Both the position numbers and the translations under genes were made by a program. From the NCBI GenBank assembly GCA_034189325.1, contig JAXHUM010000070.1:1-60012 (forward strand): 60,012 bases of DNA, in the 5' to 3' direction. Of the stretch, positions 17,034 through 26,127 are shown piece by piece. Under the pieces are notes generated by a model. That model worked only from the letters and a program-made list of their open reading frames with translations. It did no database searches and was not told the DNA's origin. The DNA is from JAXHUM01 sp034189325. Its GTDB lineage: Bacteria > Desulfobacterota > DSM-4660 > Desulfatiglandales > Desulfatiglandaceae. Position 1 is the stretch's first letter. Each line of letters starts with the position of its first letter.

Positions 17034-18236
17034 CTAGTCCATTCGGGCAAATATCTTGTCCAGAGTTGTGACCAACTGGTCAATCTCCTTTTCCGTGACA
17101 ATGAGGGGTGGGACGAAACGTAGGACCTTCTCTTGAGCGCAGTTGATCAAAAACCCCTCTTTCATACACTCGGTCACGATCAAAGCGCCGGGCACGTTCA
17201 ACTCAAGGCCCACAATGAGCCCCAAGCCTCTCACCTCCTTAATAATGTCATGCTTTTCTTTAAGTTTATTGAGTTTCTCCTTGAAATAATAACCCATTTC
17301 TCTGCAATGGCCTATCCACCCATCATTCAGGATGCTTCCCAACACGTCCCGTGCAACAGCCGTTACCAGGGGCGTGCCGCCAAAGGTGGTGGCATGACTC
17401 CCAGGCCCGAAGGTCTCGGCTATCTCCTCTGTCGCCAGCATCGCGCCGATAGGAAGACCATTCCCTAAGGCCTTGGCAAGGGTCATGATGTCGGGCGTCA
17501 CGCCATAGTGTTCGTGGGCAAATAGCCTGCCCGTACGACCCATCCCAACTTGGACCTCATCGAATATCAGGAGCGCATCCCGCTCTTTGGTCAGGGTTTT
17601 CACTTCTTTCAAGTAGTCCTTGTCGGGGCAGATCACGCCACCCTCTCCCTGGATCGGTTCAAGGAGCACGGCATAAACGGAATTATCCAGGGCCTTGTCC
17701 AGGGCGGAGATGTCGTTAAACGGCACGAATCTAAAGGATTCCAGGAGAGGATCATACCCCTTACGTATCTTTTCCTGGCCGGTAGCTGAAAGAGTGGCCA
17801 TTGTCCGGCCGTGAAAAGAGTTGGCCATGGAGAGAATACACCTCTTTTGAGAGCCGAATTTCTCATTTGAATACCGACGGGCAAGTTTAATGGCCGCCTC
17901 ATTGGCCTCTGCTCCGCTGTTGCAGAAAAAGACCCTGTCGGCGAAAGAATGTTCGACCAGGAGCCGGGCCAGTTGGATCTGTGGGACCGTATAATAAAGG
18001 TTGGAGACATGGACCAGCTTTCTCGACTGCTCCTCCAGGGCGTTTGTGACGATGGAGGCACTGTGTCCAAGGGCGCATACCGCTATTCCTCCCACAAAAT
18101 CGATGTATTCCTTTCCATTTTCATCCCACACGTAACAGCCTTTCCCCTTCTCAAGAAGGAGAGGGAAGCGCGCATAGGTTTGAAACATATACTTGTCGGC
18201 CAAAGCCATATTTGTATTGGTTGAATGATCCATCAT
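17034..18236 (-). CDS. argD: Acetylornithine aminotransferase
   Basis: A 400-residue class III PLP aminotransferase that makes N-acetylornithine from N-acetylglutamate semialdehyde. The PLP-binding features are SGAEANEAAIK, the LLIFDEVQVGMGRTG segment with the cofactor-contacting aspartate, and the Schiff-base lysine in TLAKALGNGLP. It starts 12 bases after argB. Related aminotransferases (GabT, RocD) are excluded mainly by context. Confidence 0.93.
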   Translation of the reverse strand: MMDHSTNTNMALADKYMFQTYARFPLLLEKGKGCYVWDENGKEYIDFVGGIAVCALGHSASIVTNALEEQSRKLVHVSNLYYTVPQIQLARLLVEHSFADRVFFCNSGAEANEAAIKLARRYSNEKFGSQKRCILSMANSFHGRTMATLSATGQEKIRKGYDPLLESFRFVPFNDISALDKALDNSVYAVLLEPIQGEGGVICPDKDYLKEVKTLTKERDALLIFDEVQVGMGRTGRLFAHEHYGVTPDIMTLAKALGNGLPIGAMLATEEIAETFGPGSHATTFGGTPLVTAVARDVLGSILNDGWIGHCREMGYYFKEKLNKLKEKHDIIKEVRGLGLIVGLELNVPGALIVTECMKEGFLINCAQEKVLRFVPPLIVTEKEIDQLVTTLDKIFARMD

Positions 18237-18248
18237 GCTGTCCTTATC

Positions 18249-19142
18249 TTATGAATGAATGATCTCTGTTCCCACGCCCCCTTTGGTGAAAACTTCAAGC
18301 AAGAGGGCATGTTCCTTCCGTCCGTCAATAATATGCGCCTTTTTGACCCCTCCTCTTAGGGCATCAAGACAGCAATTCACCTTCGGTATCATGCCCCCTT
18401 TGATCGTTCCATCATCGATTCGATCTCTTGTCTCTTTGGTATTGAGAGAGGAGATGAGTTCTCCCTTTTTATCGAGCACTCCCTCCGTGTCGGTCAGGAG
18501 TATCAATTTCCTGGCGTTCAAGGCCGCTGCCAGGTGTCCTGCGACCAGATCGGCATTGATGTTATAAGTCTCACCGCCTGTACCTGCGCCTACAGGAGCA
18601 ATGACCGGGATGAACTCCTTTTCAATGAGATTTGTCACAAGACCGGTATCTACGGAAGTCACCTCTCCTACCATACCGATATCGATGATTTCAGGCGGTT
18701 GATTGCCTTCCCCAGCCTTTTTTAGATACTTCATTTTTTCGGCAGTAATCAGCCTCCCGTCCTTGCCGGATAGACCCACGGCCCTTCCGCCGTTTTGGTT
18801 GATAAGACTGACGATCTCTTTATTGACCTTACCCACCAGGACCATCTCAACGACATCCATGGTCTGTCGATCAGTGACACGCATGCCGTCGACGAACTCC
18901 GATTCAATTGCAAGCTTTTTCAGAAAATCACCTATCTGAGGTCCTCCGCCATGGACCACAACCGGATTCAGCCCGACATATTTCATCAAAATGATATCAA
19001 GGGCGAAACTCTGTTTGAGCTTCTCATCCACCATCGCATGCCCGCCGTATTTTATTATGATGGTGGCCTTATTGAACCGTTGGATGTAGGGAAGGGCTTC
19101 GATAAGCACTTGAGCCCTGTAGGTTGTATCACCTATATTCAC
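18249..19142 (-). CDS. argB: N-acetylglutamate kinase
   Basis: A 297-residue amino-acid kinase phosphorylating N-acetylglutamate. The N-terminal KYGGHAM and the VVHGGGPQI motif bind the phosphoryl and substrate groups. The distal INADLVAGHLA and LLTDTEGVLD motifs bind ATP. The extra N-terminal helix (YRAQVLIEALPYIQRF) is of the type that in hexameric enzymes mediates arginine feedback inhibition, so inhibition by arginine is plausible. It is the first gene of the arginine block. No argC, argJ or argA occurs in the window. Confidence 0.95.
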   Translation of the reverse strand: MNIGDTTYRAQVLIEALPYIQRFNKATIIIKYGGHAMVDEKLKQSFALDIILMKYVGLNPVVVHGGGPQIGDFLKKLAIESEFVDGMRVTDRQTMDVVEMVLVGKVNKEIVSLINQNGGRAVGLSGKDGRLITAEKMKYLKKAGEGNQPPEIIDIGMVGEVTSVDTGLVTNLIEKEFIPVIAPVGAGTGGETYNINADLVAGHLAAALNARKLILLTDTEGVLDKKGELISSLNTKETRDRIDDGTIKGGMIPKVNCCLDALRGGVKKAHIIDGRKEHALLLEVFTKGGVGTEIIHS

Positions 19143-19157
19143 AAAAGATTACGCTCA

Positions 19158-19182
19158 TTAGTTAATCTTTATGATTAACTAA
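19158..19182. promoter_or_regulatory. Inverted repeat upstream of argB
   Basis: Two perfect 10-base arms, TTAGTTAATC and GATTAACTAA, are separated by TTTAT. The site lies 16 bases before the argB start, in the 92-base gap after hslU. An AT-rich dyad at this position suits an operator controlling the arg block. It does not match the E. coli ARG box closely, so the regulator is open. It could also be a weak intrinsic hairpin, but no T-tract follows. Confidence 0.4.
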
Positions 19183-19234
19183 ATGCCTTTCAAGAGAACG
19201 TGGCTAATCGCCTGCTTAAACCGTCATGCCTGAA

Positions 19235-20644
19235 TCAGAGGATATATCTGCTGAGGTTCTCGTCCTCCAGAATATCTTTCAGCTTGTCAGTCACATATTC
19301 CTTGGTGATTGATATAACTTTTTCCTGAGTATCCGGCGCATCAAAAGAGATCTCGTCGAGGAGCTTTTCCATAACCGTATGAAGGCGTCGGGCCCCGATA
19401 TTTTCCATGCCTTCATTGACCTTACTTGCCAGCCTGGCAATCTCCTCAATCGCCGAAACCTCAAACTGGAGTTCCACCCCCTCTGTCTCGAGCAGGGCCT
19501 CATATTGAGTGATCAGTGCGTTTCTCGGTTCTGTCAGGATCCGCACAAAATCTTCCATTGACAAAGAGTTGAGCTCGACCCGAATAGGAAATCTCCCTTG
19601 CAGCTCTGGGAGTAGATCCGAAGGCTTGCTCACATTGAATGCACCTGCAGCGATAAACAGGATATGGTCCGTCTTGACCATTCCATATTTTGTGGTGACT
19701 GTGGAGCCTTCCACAATAGGAAGGAGATCTCTCTGAACCCCTTCACGAGACACATCAGGGCCTGATCGTGACTCTGATCCGGCGACTTTGTCCAGCTCAT
19801 CCAAAAAGACAATACCGTTCTGTTCCGTCAACCGGACAGCCTTTTCAATAACCCTGTCCATGTCAATCAGCCTCTGAGATTCCTCTTGGAAAAGGATCTC
19901 CATTGCTTCCGGTATTTTGACACGTCTCTTTTTAGTCTTTTGAGGAAAGATATTTCCGAACATCTCCTTTATGTTAAACTCCATCTCTTCCATACCGGCA
20001 CTGGAAAAGATCTCAACCATTGGGACATTTGCATTGGTGACCTCCAGCTCCACATTCCGATTGTCCAGTTTGCCGCTTTTCAGCATTCTCCTGAGCTTAT
20101 CACGGGTTGATGTCCCTTCGACCTTTGCAGACCTGACCACTTCAAGGACCCTTTCACTTTCTATGTCCTCTTCTTCCTCCATCCCTTCCTTTTTATTCCT
20201 CGGGAGAAGCAGGTCAAGAAGCCTCTCCACGGCCAATTCACCGGCCTTGGCCTCAACCTTCTTGTATTCCTCTTTTCTGGCCATATTCACGGCTAGTTCC
20301 GTCAGATCTCTCACCATGGACTCGACGTCCCGACCGACATATCCCACTTCAGTAAACTTAGTCGCCTCGACCTTCTGAAAGGGGGAATTCGCCAGACGGG
20401 CCAAACGCCTTGCGATTTCCGTCTTCCCCACACCGGTGGGGCCAATCATTATAATATTTTTGGGTGCGATCTCATCTCTCAGGTCCGGTGGTACCTGCTG
20501 GCGTCGCCATCTGTTCCTCAAGGCAATGGCCACCGAGCGTTTTGCCTGGTCCTGACCAATAATGTACTTATCCAGTTCTGAGACGATCTCTCTGGGTGTC
20601 AAAACGGTCCAGAGGTCACCCCCTTTTTCCTCATCCTCTTTCAT
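19235..20644 (-). CDS. hslU: HslU, ATPase subunit of the HslUV protease
   Basis: A 469-residue AAA+ unfoldase that feeds proteins to the HslV peptidase. The Walker A is GPTGVGKTE at 68-76, the pore loop GYVGRD is near residue 105, the inserted I domain spans about 110-245, and Walker B is FLDELDK. The sensor/arginine-finger region (PELQGRFPIR) and the C-terminal tail ending in SRYIL, which docks into HslV, are intact. GAGGCAA precedes the ATG. It follows hslV by 94 bases. Confidence 0.96.
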   Translation of the reverse strand: MKEDEEKGGDLWTVLTPREIVSELDKYIIGQDQAKRSVAIALRNRWRRQQVPPDLRDEIAPKNIIMIGPTGVGKTEIARRLARLANSPFQKVEATKFTEVGYVGRDVESMVRDLTELAVNMARKEEYKKVEAKAGELAVERLLDLLLPRNKKEGMEEEEDIESERVLEVVRSAKVEGTSTRDKLRRMLKSGKLDNRNVELEVTNANVPMVEIFSSAGMEEMEFNIKEMFGNIFPQKTKKRRVKIPEAMEILFQEESQRLIDMDRVIEKAVRLTEQNGIVFLDELDKVAGSESRSGPDVSREGVQRDLLPIVEGSTVTTKYGMVKTDHILFIAAGAFNVSKPSDLLPELQGRFPIRVELNSLSMEDFVRILTEPRNALITQYEALLETEGVELQFEVSAIEEIARLASKVNEGMENIGARRLHTVMEKLLDEISFDAPDTQEKVISITKEYVTDKLKDILEDENLSRYIL

Positions 20645-20738
20645 ATTTGCCTCTTAGTAGGGTAGAATCTTCGTGTCACAACCTTGGGTCGGGACGTCAT
20701 TCGCACACTCACGAACCGAGACGCCCAGTGCAATTGGT

Positions 20739-21272
20739 CTAACCAAGGCCATGAATCGCTATATGATCGTTGGTATACACACAGATAGATGCGGCTATCT
20801 CCATGGCCTTATGCGCGATCTCGGCGATATCCATATCTGTATTCTCGAGAAGGGCCCGAGCCGCAGCCAAGGCGTAAGAACCACCGGAGCCAATAGCGGC
20901 GACCGATTCATCCGGTTCGATCACATCACCTGTTCCCGAGATCAATAGGATATGGTCTTCATCGACGGCCAGAAGGAGCGCCTCCAACCTCCGGAGTATC
21001 TTGTCCGTTCTCCAGTCTTTGGCCAGCTCCACCGCGGCCTTCACGAGATTGCCGTTGTACTTCTCAAGTTTGCCTTCCAGCCTCTCAAACAGGTTAAAGG
21101 CGTCGGCTGCCGCGCCTGCAAATCCTACCAGGACCTTTTCTTTGTACATATAACGTACTTTGGTGGCCTTGTGCTTCATTATGGTATCACCAAGGCTGAC
21201 CTGTCCGTCTCCAGCCATGACGGCCTTGCCATTTTTTCTGATGGTAAGGATTGTTGTCGCCCTGATTTTCAT
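20739..21272 (-). CDS. hslV: HslV, peptidase subunit of the HslUV protease
   Basis: An N-terminal-threonine protease of the proteasome fold, 177 residues. The active form begins at the Thr of TTILTIRKNG after removal of a short MKIRA leader. GDGQVSLGDT and the GSGGSYALAAA segment (SGGxxA near the sodium site) are conserved. The start at 21272 is preferred: homologues begin MKIRATTI and GCGGGAACC lies upstream. A start at 21335 would add 21 unconserved residues and overlap xerC. Confidence 0.94.
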   Translation of the reverse strand: MKIRATTILTIRKNGKAVMAGDGQVSLGDTIMKHKATKVRYMYKEKVLVGFAGAAADAFNLFERLEGKLEKYNGNLVKAAVELAKDWRTDKILRRLEALLLAVDEDHILLISGTGDVIEPDESVAAIGSGGSYALAAARALLENTDMDIAEIAHKAMEIAASICVYTNDHIAIHGLG

Positions 21273-21294
21273 AGTCTGGTTCCCGCTCGTCACA

Positions 21295-22233
21295 TTAATT
21301 CCCTTTCTGTCTACTCCGGGGATGGGATTTATCATAGACTACCATGAGCCTGTCAATGCTCACGTGAGTGTATTTTTGTGTTGTGGAGAGACTCGCATGC
21401 CCTAAGAGCTCCTGTACCGATCGGAGATCAGCACCGCCGTCCAAGAGGTGAGTGGCGAATGTATGCCTCATGGAATGGGGGCTTATCTCTCGGGAAAGTC
21501 CCACACCTCTGGTATATTTCTTGACAATTCTTGCCACACTCCTTGATGACAGCCTGGTTCCACGGAAATTGATAAAAAGGGGATCCTCCCCTGATTTGCT
21601 TTCATCTTTTTTCCTGAGACACTGGGTCGCCTTCAGGTAGGTCTTGACAACCTCAAGGGCTCGCCGCCCAATAGGGACAATCCTCTCTTTTGCCCCCTTA
21701 CCGACAACTCTTGCAAGACGCTCATCAAAATCAACGCTCGAAATGTCTAGAGACACCAATTCACTGACACGAAACCCGGAAGAATAAAGCATCTCCAAAA
21801 TGGCCAGGTCTCTGAGTCCGAGAACTTTGTCATGATCAGGTCTCTCAAGGAGCCTGAAAATGTCATCCACCGGAAGATAGTTGGGGATGTATTTTTCCTT
21901 TTTCGGGATACCTATATGCACGGCCGGATTCCCTTGGATCAGCCCTCTTTTCTCAAGAAAAACAAAAAAGGAACGGACCGCCGAGATCTTCCGGGCTATC
22001 GTGGATCGCTTGTATCGGCGTGAAAGCCTCCCTACATACTCCCTGATGACAAGGGGATCAACCTCTTTCAGGTCCAGACACTTCCCTGGATCACCGGCAG
22101 ATTCCCCCTTATAGACTAGAAAATCAGCAAATTGCCCAAGATCAACGCTATAATTCCTGATCGTATGCCGGGAGTATCTCTTCTGATTGTCAAGGTGATC
22201 GATATATGTATCAATAAGGCTTGAAGTCAGCAA
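21295..22233 (-). CDS. xerC: Tyrosine recombinase XerC
   Basis: A 312-residue site-specific recombinase that resolves chromosome dimers at dif. The N-terminal SAM-like core-binding domain spans about 1-105 and the catalytic domain about 115-305. All six catalytic residues are visible: R155, K179, H253, R256, H279 and nucleophile Y288. The xerC-hslV-hslU order is common in bacteria and marks this as the housekeeping Xer protein, not a phage or integron integrase. XerD cannot be fully excluded from sequence alone. Confidence 0.9.
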   Translation of the reverse strand: MLTSSLIDTYIDHLDNQKRYSRHTIRNYSVDLGQFADFLVYKGESAGDPGKCLDLKEVDPLVIREYVGRLSRRYKRSTIARKISAVRSFFVFLEKRGLIQGNPAVHIGIPKKEKYIPNYLPVDDIFRLLERPDHDKVLGLRDLAILEMLYSSGFRVSELVSLDISSVDFDERLARVVGKGAKERIVPIGRRALEVVKTYLKATQCLRKKDESKSGEDPLFINFRGTRLSSRSVARIVKKYTRGVGLSREISPHSMRHTFATHLLDGGADLRSVQELLGHASLSTTQKYTHVSIDRLMVVYDKSHPRSRQKGN

Positions 22234-22582
22234 AGGAAATACTCTCAGCTTTGGTGGATTCTTGCCAGCATCACTTCCAAAATAAAAACAGTAACTGTAA
22301 CATTTTCCAAGAAATTGGCAATCAAAAAATTCCTTCGCAAATATTTGAGATCATTCCCATGATCAGTGGATAAAGCAACGATCTTCTTTCCCCTCTATCC
22401 TCCTCCCCATCGTTTTGGCCTTGACCTCTATTCTCTCTCCTATATAATGAAATGATAAAATATTCAGGAAGTTCACCTAAATACTCATGAATTCTCAGGT
22501 CGCCCGGAAGAAGTTCCTCATTCGCCGCCATGCCCGGACTTTTCATAGTTTAAGAATGAACACCTAAAAGGATTGAACGAAG
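22234..22582. other. Divergent intergenic region with short dyads
   Basis: About 350 bases between xerC (minus) and the FrhB-like gene (plus); it should hold both promoters. It includes the dyad GATCAT-TCCC-ATGATC at 22349..22364 and the self-complementary CAAATATTTG just before it. A 74-codon minus-strand frame (22322..22546) lacks a ribosome binding site and a recognisable domain and is not called. I see no tRNA or terminator. Confidence 0.45.
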
Positions 22583-23620
22583 ATGGTTGATAAGGTCTTG
22601 AAAGAGCAGTCCCGATTAATAGAAGAAGTGATCAGCAGGGGAATATGTGTGAAGTGTGGGGCCTGCGTAGGTCTCTGCCCCTATTTTCATTATTTTGACG
22701 GAAAAGTAGTTGTGATGGATACCTGTCACGCGGGCGATGGAAGGTGTCTGCAGGTCTGCCCACAGGCAAACAGTCCGGACACTTCCCCAGGGGAGATAGT
22801 TTCCGAAATCGGTCCCCTAAAAAAGGTGATTATAGCCCGAGCCACTGACAGGGAAATCGCACAGAGTGCCCAGTACGGCGGTGTTGTATCCGCGCTTCTT
22901 TCCTACGGTCTTGACGCAGGGACAATCCACTCTGCCGTTGTGACCGGAAATGATGAGAAAACCTCTCCTTCCGGCCATATTGTTCGTGAAAGATCCGAGT
23001 TGCTCCAATGCTCGGGTTCCAGATATTCAGCCTCCGGCACCCTTTCAACTCTGAATAGGGCGATGAAGAGGGGCGAAGAAAAGCTCGCCGTAGTCGGGCT
23101 TCCCTGCCAAATGGAGGCCCTATCCCATTTAAAGAAGGTGAAACCGGACGGGGAGGAAATGGCCGGCAGGATCGTTCTAAAGATAGGTCTTTTTTGTACG
23201 TGGGCACTCGACTACCGAAGCCTTAGTGCCTTCCTGAAAAAGCAGGGGATTCAGGAGAAGATCCTTAAGTTTGACATACCTCCTCCGCCATCTGAGATAT
23301 TTCAAGTCAGGACCGATAAGGGATGCATAGACTTTCCACTTTCCCTGATCAGACCTATGATTCAACCGGGGTGTGAGTTATGCCGAGACATGACGTCCGA
23401 ACAGGCGGATATATCTGTGGGAGCCGTCGAAGGAAAAGAGGGATGGAACATGGTTGTCATCCGGACCGACCAAGGACTTCTCTTTTTTGATGAGGCGGTC
23501 AACAACGGTGCCCTTGAATCGGAAGAGGTCCCTCAAGGGAATCTGGAACATCTTAAAGAGGCGGCTCAAAACAAGAGAGAAAGAGGTCAAAGGGCAAGAA
23601 ATGACAGGGGGGTACTATAA
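22583..23620 (+). CDS. FrhB/FdhB-like Fe-S flavoprotein (F420-hydrogenase beta family)
   Basis: A 345-residue protein of the coenzyme F420 hydrogenase/dehydrogenase beta-subunit family. The N-terminus has ferredoxin-type cysteines (CVKCGACVGLCP at about 22-33, then CLQVCPQ near 55). The FrhB N-domain segment QYGGVVSALL and the C-domain GLPCQMEAL follow. In this family the core binds FAD and shuttles electrons to F420, ferredoxin, NAD(P) or Hdr-like partners. The start is about 10 bases after AAAAGGA. It precedes iorA by 3 bases, suggesting it is an electron partner of IorAB. The acceptor is unknown. Confidence 0.83.
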   Translation: MVDKVLKEQSRLIEEVISRGICVKCGACVGLCPYFHYFDGKVVVMDTCHAGDGRCLQVCPQANSPDTSPGEIVSEIGPLKKVIIARATDREIAQSAQYGGVVSALLSYGLDAGTIHSAVVTGNDEKTSPSGHIVRERSELLQCSGSRYSASGTLSTLNRAMKRGEEKLAVVGLPCQMEALSHLKKVKPDGEEMAGRIVLKIGLFCTWALDYRSLSAFLKKQGIQEKILKFDIPPPPSEIFQVRTDKGCIDFPLSLIRPMIQPGCELCRDMTSEQADISVGAVEGKEGWNMVVIRTDQGLLFFDEAVNNGALESEEVPQGNLEHLKEAAQNKRERGQRARNDRGVL

Positions 23621-23623
23621 ATA

Positions 23624-25519
23624 ATGACTGTGATCAGCCAAAAAACAGGCGGCGCTGTCCTGTTACTGCAGGGCAATGAGGCGATTGCCCGTGGAGCGCT
23701 GGAGGGAGGAGCGGTTTTTTGTTCAGGATATCCTGGAAATCCCTCGTCTGAAATCATTGAAACACTCATAGGCGCCGAAAAAGAGCTTCCCATATACGTG
23801 GAATGGTCCGTTAATGAAAAGGTGGCCCTTGAAGCAGCTACCGCGGCCTCCTATGCCGGATGCAGAGCTATAGTCTGTATGAAACAGAATGGGGTGAATG
23901 TTGCCTCAGATTTCTTGACCAATATGACACTTTCCGGGACAAAAGGTGGGCTGGTCCTCGTTACCTGCGATGATCCAGGCGGTATCTCCAGTACCAATGA
24001 GGAGGATGCCCGTCTCTTTTCCCGGTTGACGGATATTCCGCTCCTCGAGCCTGCCACGCCCCAGGAGGCCTTGAACATGACCCGGTGGGCATTTGAGCTT
24101 TCAGAAAGTATCGGCAGCATCGTCATGGTCAGGAGCGTATCGCGGCTTTCCCACACCCGCTCAAACGTCCTGATTGGAGACCTGCCAAACTTAAAGGTCA
24201 CACCTCACTTCGATGTAAACACCCCATTTCACACGTTTCCAGTGGTGACCAAACATCACGCCAGACATGAAAAGCTGAACAAGGCAAAGGAATTGTTTGA
24301 GGCGTCTTCTTTCAATCATTACGAAGGAGCGGAAGAGCCGGAACTGCTGATCATAACATCAGGGTGTGTCTACAACTATATCGTGGAAGTCATTGAGATC
24401 CTTGAGGCCCAGGATCGCACCGGCATTCTCAAATTAGGGACCACATGGCCTCTTCCTGAAAAACTTTTAAAAAAACACCTAAAGACTTGTGATCGTGTTC
24501 TTTTCGCGGAAGAGGTTGATCCTTTTCTGGAGGATAATGTCAAGTCTCTGGCAGGGGATTTCGGAAAAGAGGTGGGGTTGAAAGAGTATTTCGGCAAGGG
24601 GTCGGGTTATGTACCGATGTGTGGAGAACTGTCTCCAGGACTTCTCTTGGAGATTATCGGAGATCTGCTGGGGATTCTACGAAAGCCGTCAGAACTCCGC
24701 GAGAGGGTTTCGGGCCTGGTAAACCATCTGGTCCCACCCAGAGAGTTCGGCTTTTGCCCGGGATGTCCTCACCGTGCCTCCTTTTACGCTATTAAGCTGG
24801 CCCTGGCCTGGGATAACCGGAACGGCTTTGTTTCCGGTGACATCGGATGTTATACCATGGGAATCTGGCCCACAGGATTCGGTCAGGTCAAATCGGTCCA
24901 TGCCATGGGCTCCGGGGTGGGCCTTGCCTGTGGTTACGGGAAGCTTGAGAACTTCGGTTTTGACCAACCTGTGATCACCGTATGCGGTGATTCCACTTTT
25001 TTCCACGCGGCGATCCCTGGACTGATCAATGCCAGATTCAATGACTCGGACATCCTGCTCCTGATTCTGGATAACAGCGCCACTGCCATGACCGGCTTTC
25101 AGCCTCATCCCGGGACAGGAATCACGGCTACAGGTTCTTCAACTGCGCCGATTGACATGGAAGCCCTCTGTCACTCTCTTGGGGTCAAGGTAAGGGTCTC
25201 CGATCCTTATAACATGGAAGAAACCGCTCAATTGATCTATGAGATGCTGGGTGAGAGCGGCCCGAGGGTGATTATCCTGCGACGGAAATGCGCGCTGGTA
25301 CAGGGAAGGGAAGGGGGCTTTCCCTATAAGATGCGTATTGATCAAGACAAGTGCCTGGGCGAGGCATGTGGCTGTAATCGATTCTGCACACGGGTTTTTC
25401 GCTGTCCCGGTCTGATCTGGGATTCTGAGGTGGAAAAGGCCCAGATTGACGAGGTTATCTGTGTGGGCTGCGGGATCTGTGCAGATATCTGTGTCCAGGA
25501 AGCGATAATAAAGGAGTAG
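23624..25519 (+). CDS. iorA: Indolepyruvate:ferredoxin oxidoreductase alpha subunit
   Basis: A 631-residue TPP-dependent 2-oxoacid oxidoreductase subunit that oxidatively decarboxylates aryl pyruvates (from aromatic amino acids) to acyl-CoA with ferredoxin reduction; it can also run reductively. The pyrimidine-binding domain is at about 5-190 (GYPGNPSSE), the TPP pyrophosphate domain at about 375-560 (CPGCPHR, GDIGCYTMG, then CGDSTF and LDNSATAMTG), and two C-terminal [4Fe-4S] clusters follow (CLGEACGC and CVGCGICADICV). iorB begins 2 bases later. Aryl-acyl specificity is inferred from the family. Confidence 0.9.
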   Translation: MTVISQKTGGAVLLLQGNEAIARGALEGGAVFCSGYPGNPSSEIIETLIGAEKELPIYVEWSVNEKVALEAATAASYAGCRAIVCMKQNGVNVASDFLTNMTLSGTKGGLVLVTCDDPGGISSTNEEDARLFSRLTDIPLLEPATPQEALNMTRWAFELSESIGSIVMVRSVSRLSHTRSNVLIGDLPNLKVTPHFDVNTPFHTFPVVTKHHARHEKLNKAKELFEASSFNHYEGAEEPELLIITSGCVYNYIVEVIEILEAQDRTGILKLGTTWPLPEKLLKKHLKTCDRVLFAEEVDPFLEDNVKSLAGDFGKEVGLKEYFGKGSGYVPMCGELSPGLLLEIIGDLLGILRKPSELRERVSGLVNHLVPPREFGFCPGCPHRASFYAIKLALAWDNRNGFVSGDIGCYTMGIWPTGFGQVKSVHAMGSGVGLACGYGKLENFGFDQPVITVCGDSTFFHAAIPGLINARFNDSDILLLILDNSATAMTGFQPHPGTGITATGSSTAPIDMEALCHSLGVKVRVSDPYNMEETAQLIYEMLGESGPRVIILRRKCALVQGREGGFPYKMRIDQDKCLGEACGCNRFCTRVFRCPGLIWDSEVEKAQIDEVICVGCGICADICVQEAIIKE

Positions 25520-25521
25520 TT

Positions 25522-26127
25522 ATGCCTATCAATCTTATTATTACCGGTGTTGGCGGTCAAGGAAATGTCCTTGCTTCCCAGATCCTGGGGCGAGCGGCCA
25601 TCGGAAAAGGATTTCAGGTCACTGTAGGTGAAACTTTCGGGCTTTCCCAGCGGGGAGGTCCGGTCATGAGCCACATTCGCCTCTCACGGGATAGAAATTA
25701 CGGACCGATCATTCCTCCGAATCTGGCCCATATCATTGTCGGTCTCGAACCTCTTGAGACGATCCGTGTTTTAGGGGATTTTGCCAACGAACAGACCACT
25801 TTTCTCGTCAATGCCAGACCGATTTATCCGCTAAACGCCATTGCCGGTGATATCGAATACCCGGACATGGACTGGATGAGGGGGATTCTTGAAGAATCAG
25901 GGAAAAAGCTCTATTGGATTGAGGCCACCAGGATGGCTATGGACCTGGGCGGGCCCATCATGCTCAATATGATCATGGTCGGCGCTCTTTGCGGGCTTTC
26001 CGACTTCCCCATCCAGGTTGATGATGTGAAGAATGTTTTGGGAGACATTTTTCCTGAATCCAAACTTCCCTCCAACCATAAAGCCCTTGATATCGGCCGG
26101 GACCTGACAGACATCCATGAAAACTGA
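25522..26127 (+). CDS. iorB: Indolepyruvate oxidoreductase beta subunit
   Basis: A 201-residue gamma-type 2-oxoacid oxidoreductase domain, partner of IorA. The N-terminal GVGGQGNVLASQILG and the ETFGLSQRGGPVMSHIRLS segment are the family hallmarks of the CoA/2-oxoacid domain. The subunit pair forms the active heterodimer in the cytoplasm. It overlaps the next gene by 11 bases. Confidence 0.92.
   Translation: MPINLIITGVGGQGNVLASQILGRAAIGKGFQVTVGETFGLSQRGGPVMSHIRLSRDRNYGPIIPPNLAHIIVGLEPLETIRVLGDFANEQTTFLVNARPIYPLNAIAGDIEYPDMDWMRGILEESGKKLYWIEATRMAMDLGGPIMLNMIMVGALCGLSDFPIQVDDVKNVLGDIFPESKLPSNHKALDIGRDLTDIHEN

Noticed and set aside
21295..22233. Integrase of a mobile element
   Set aside because: The recombinase is in the conserved xerC-hslV-hslU order, with no flanking repeats, excisionase or phage genes, so it is called the housekeeping XerC.
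22322..22546. 74-codon minus-strand frame between xerC and the FrhB-like gene
   Set aside because: No ribosome binding site before either ATG and no recognisable domain. It fits a chance frame in the divergent promoter gap, although codon choice is not clearly against it.
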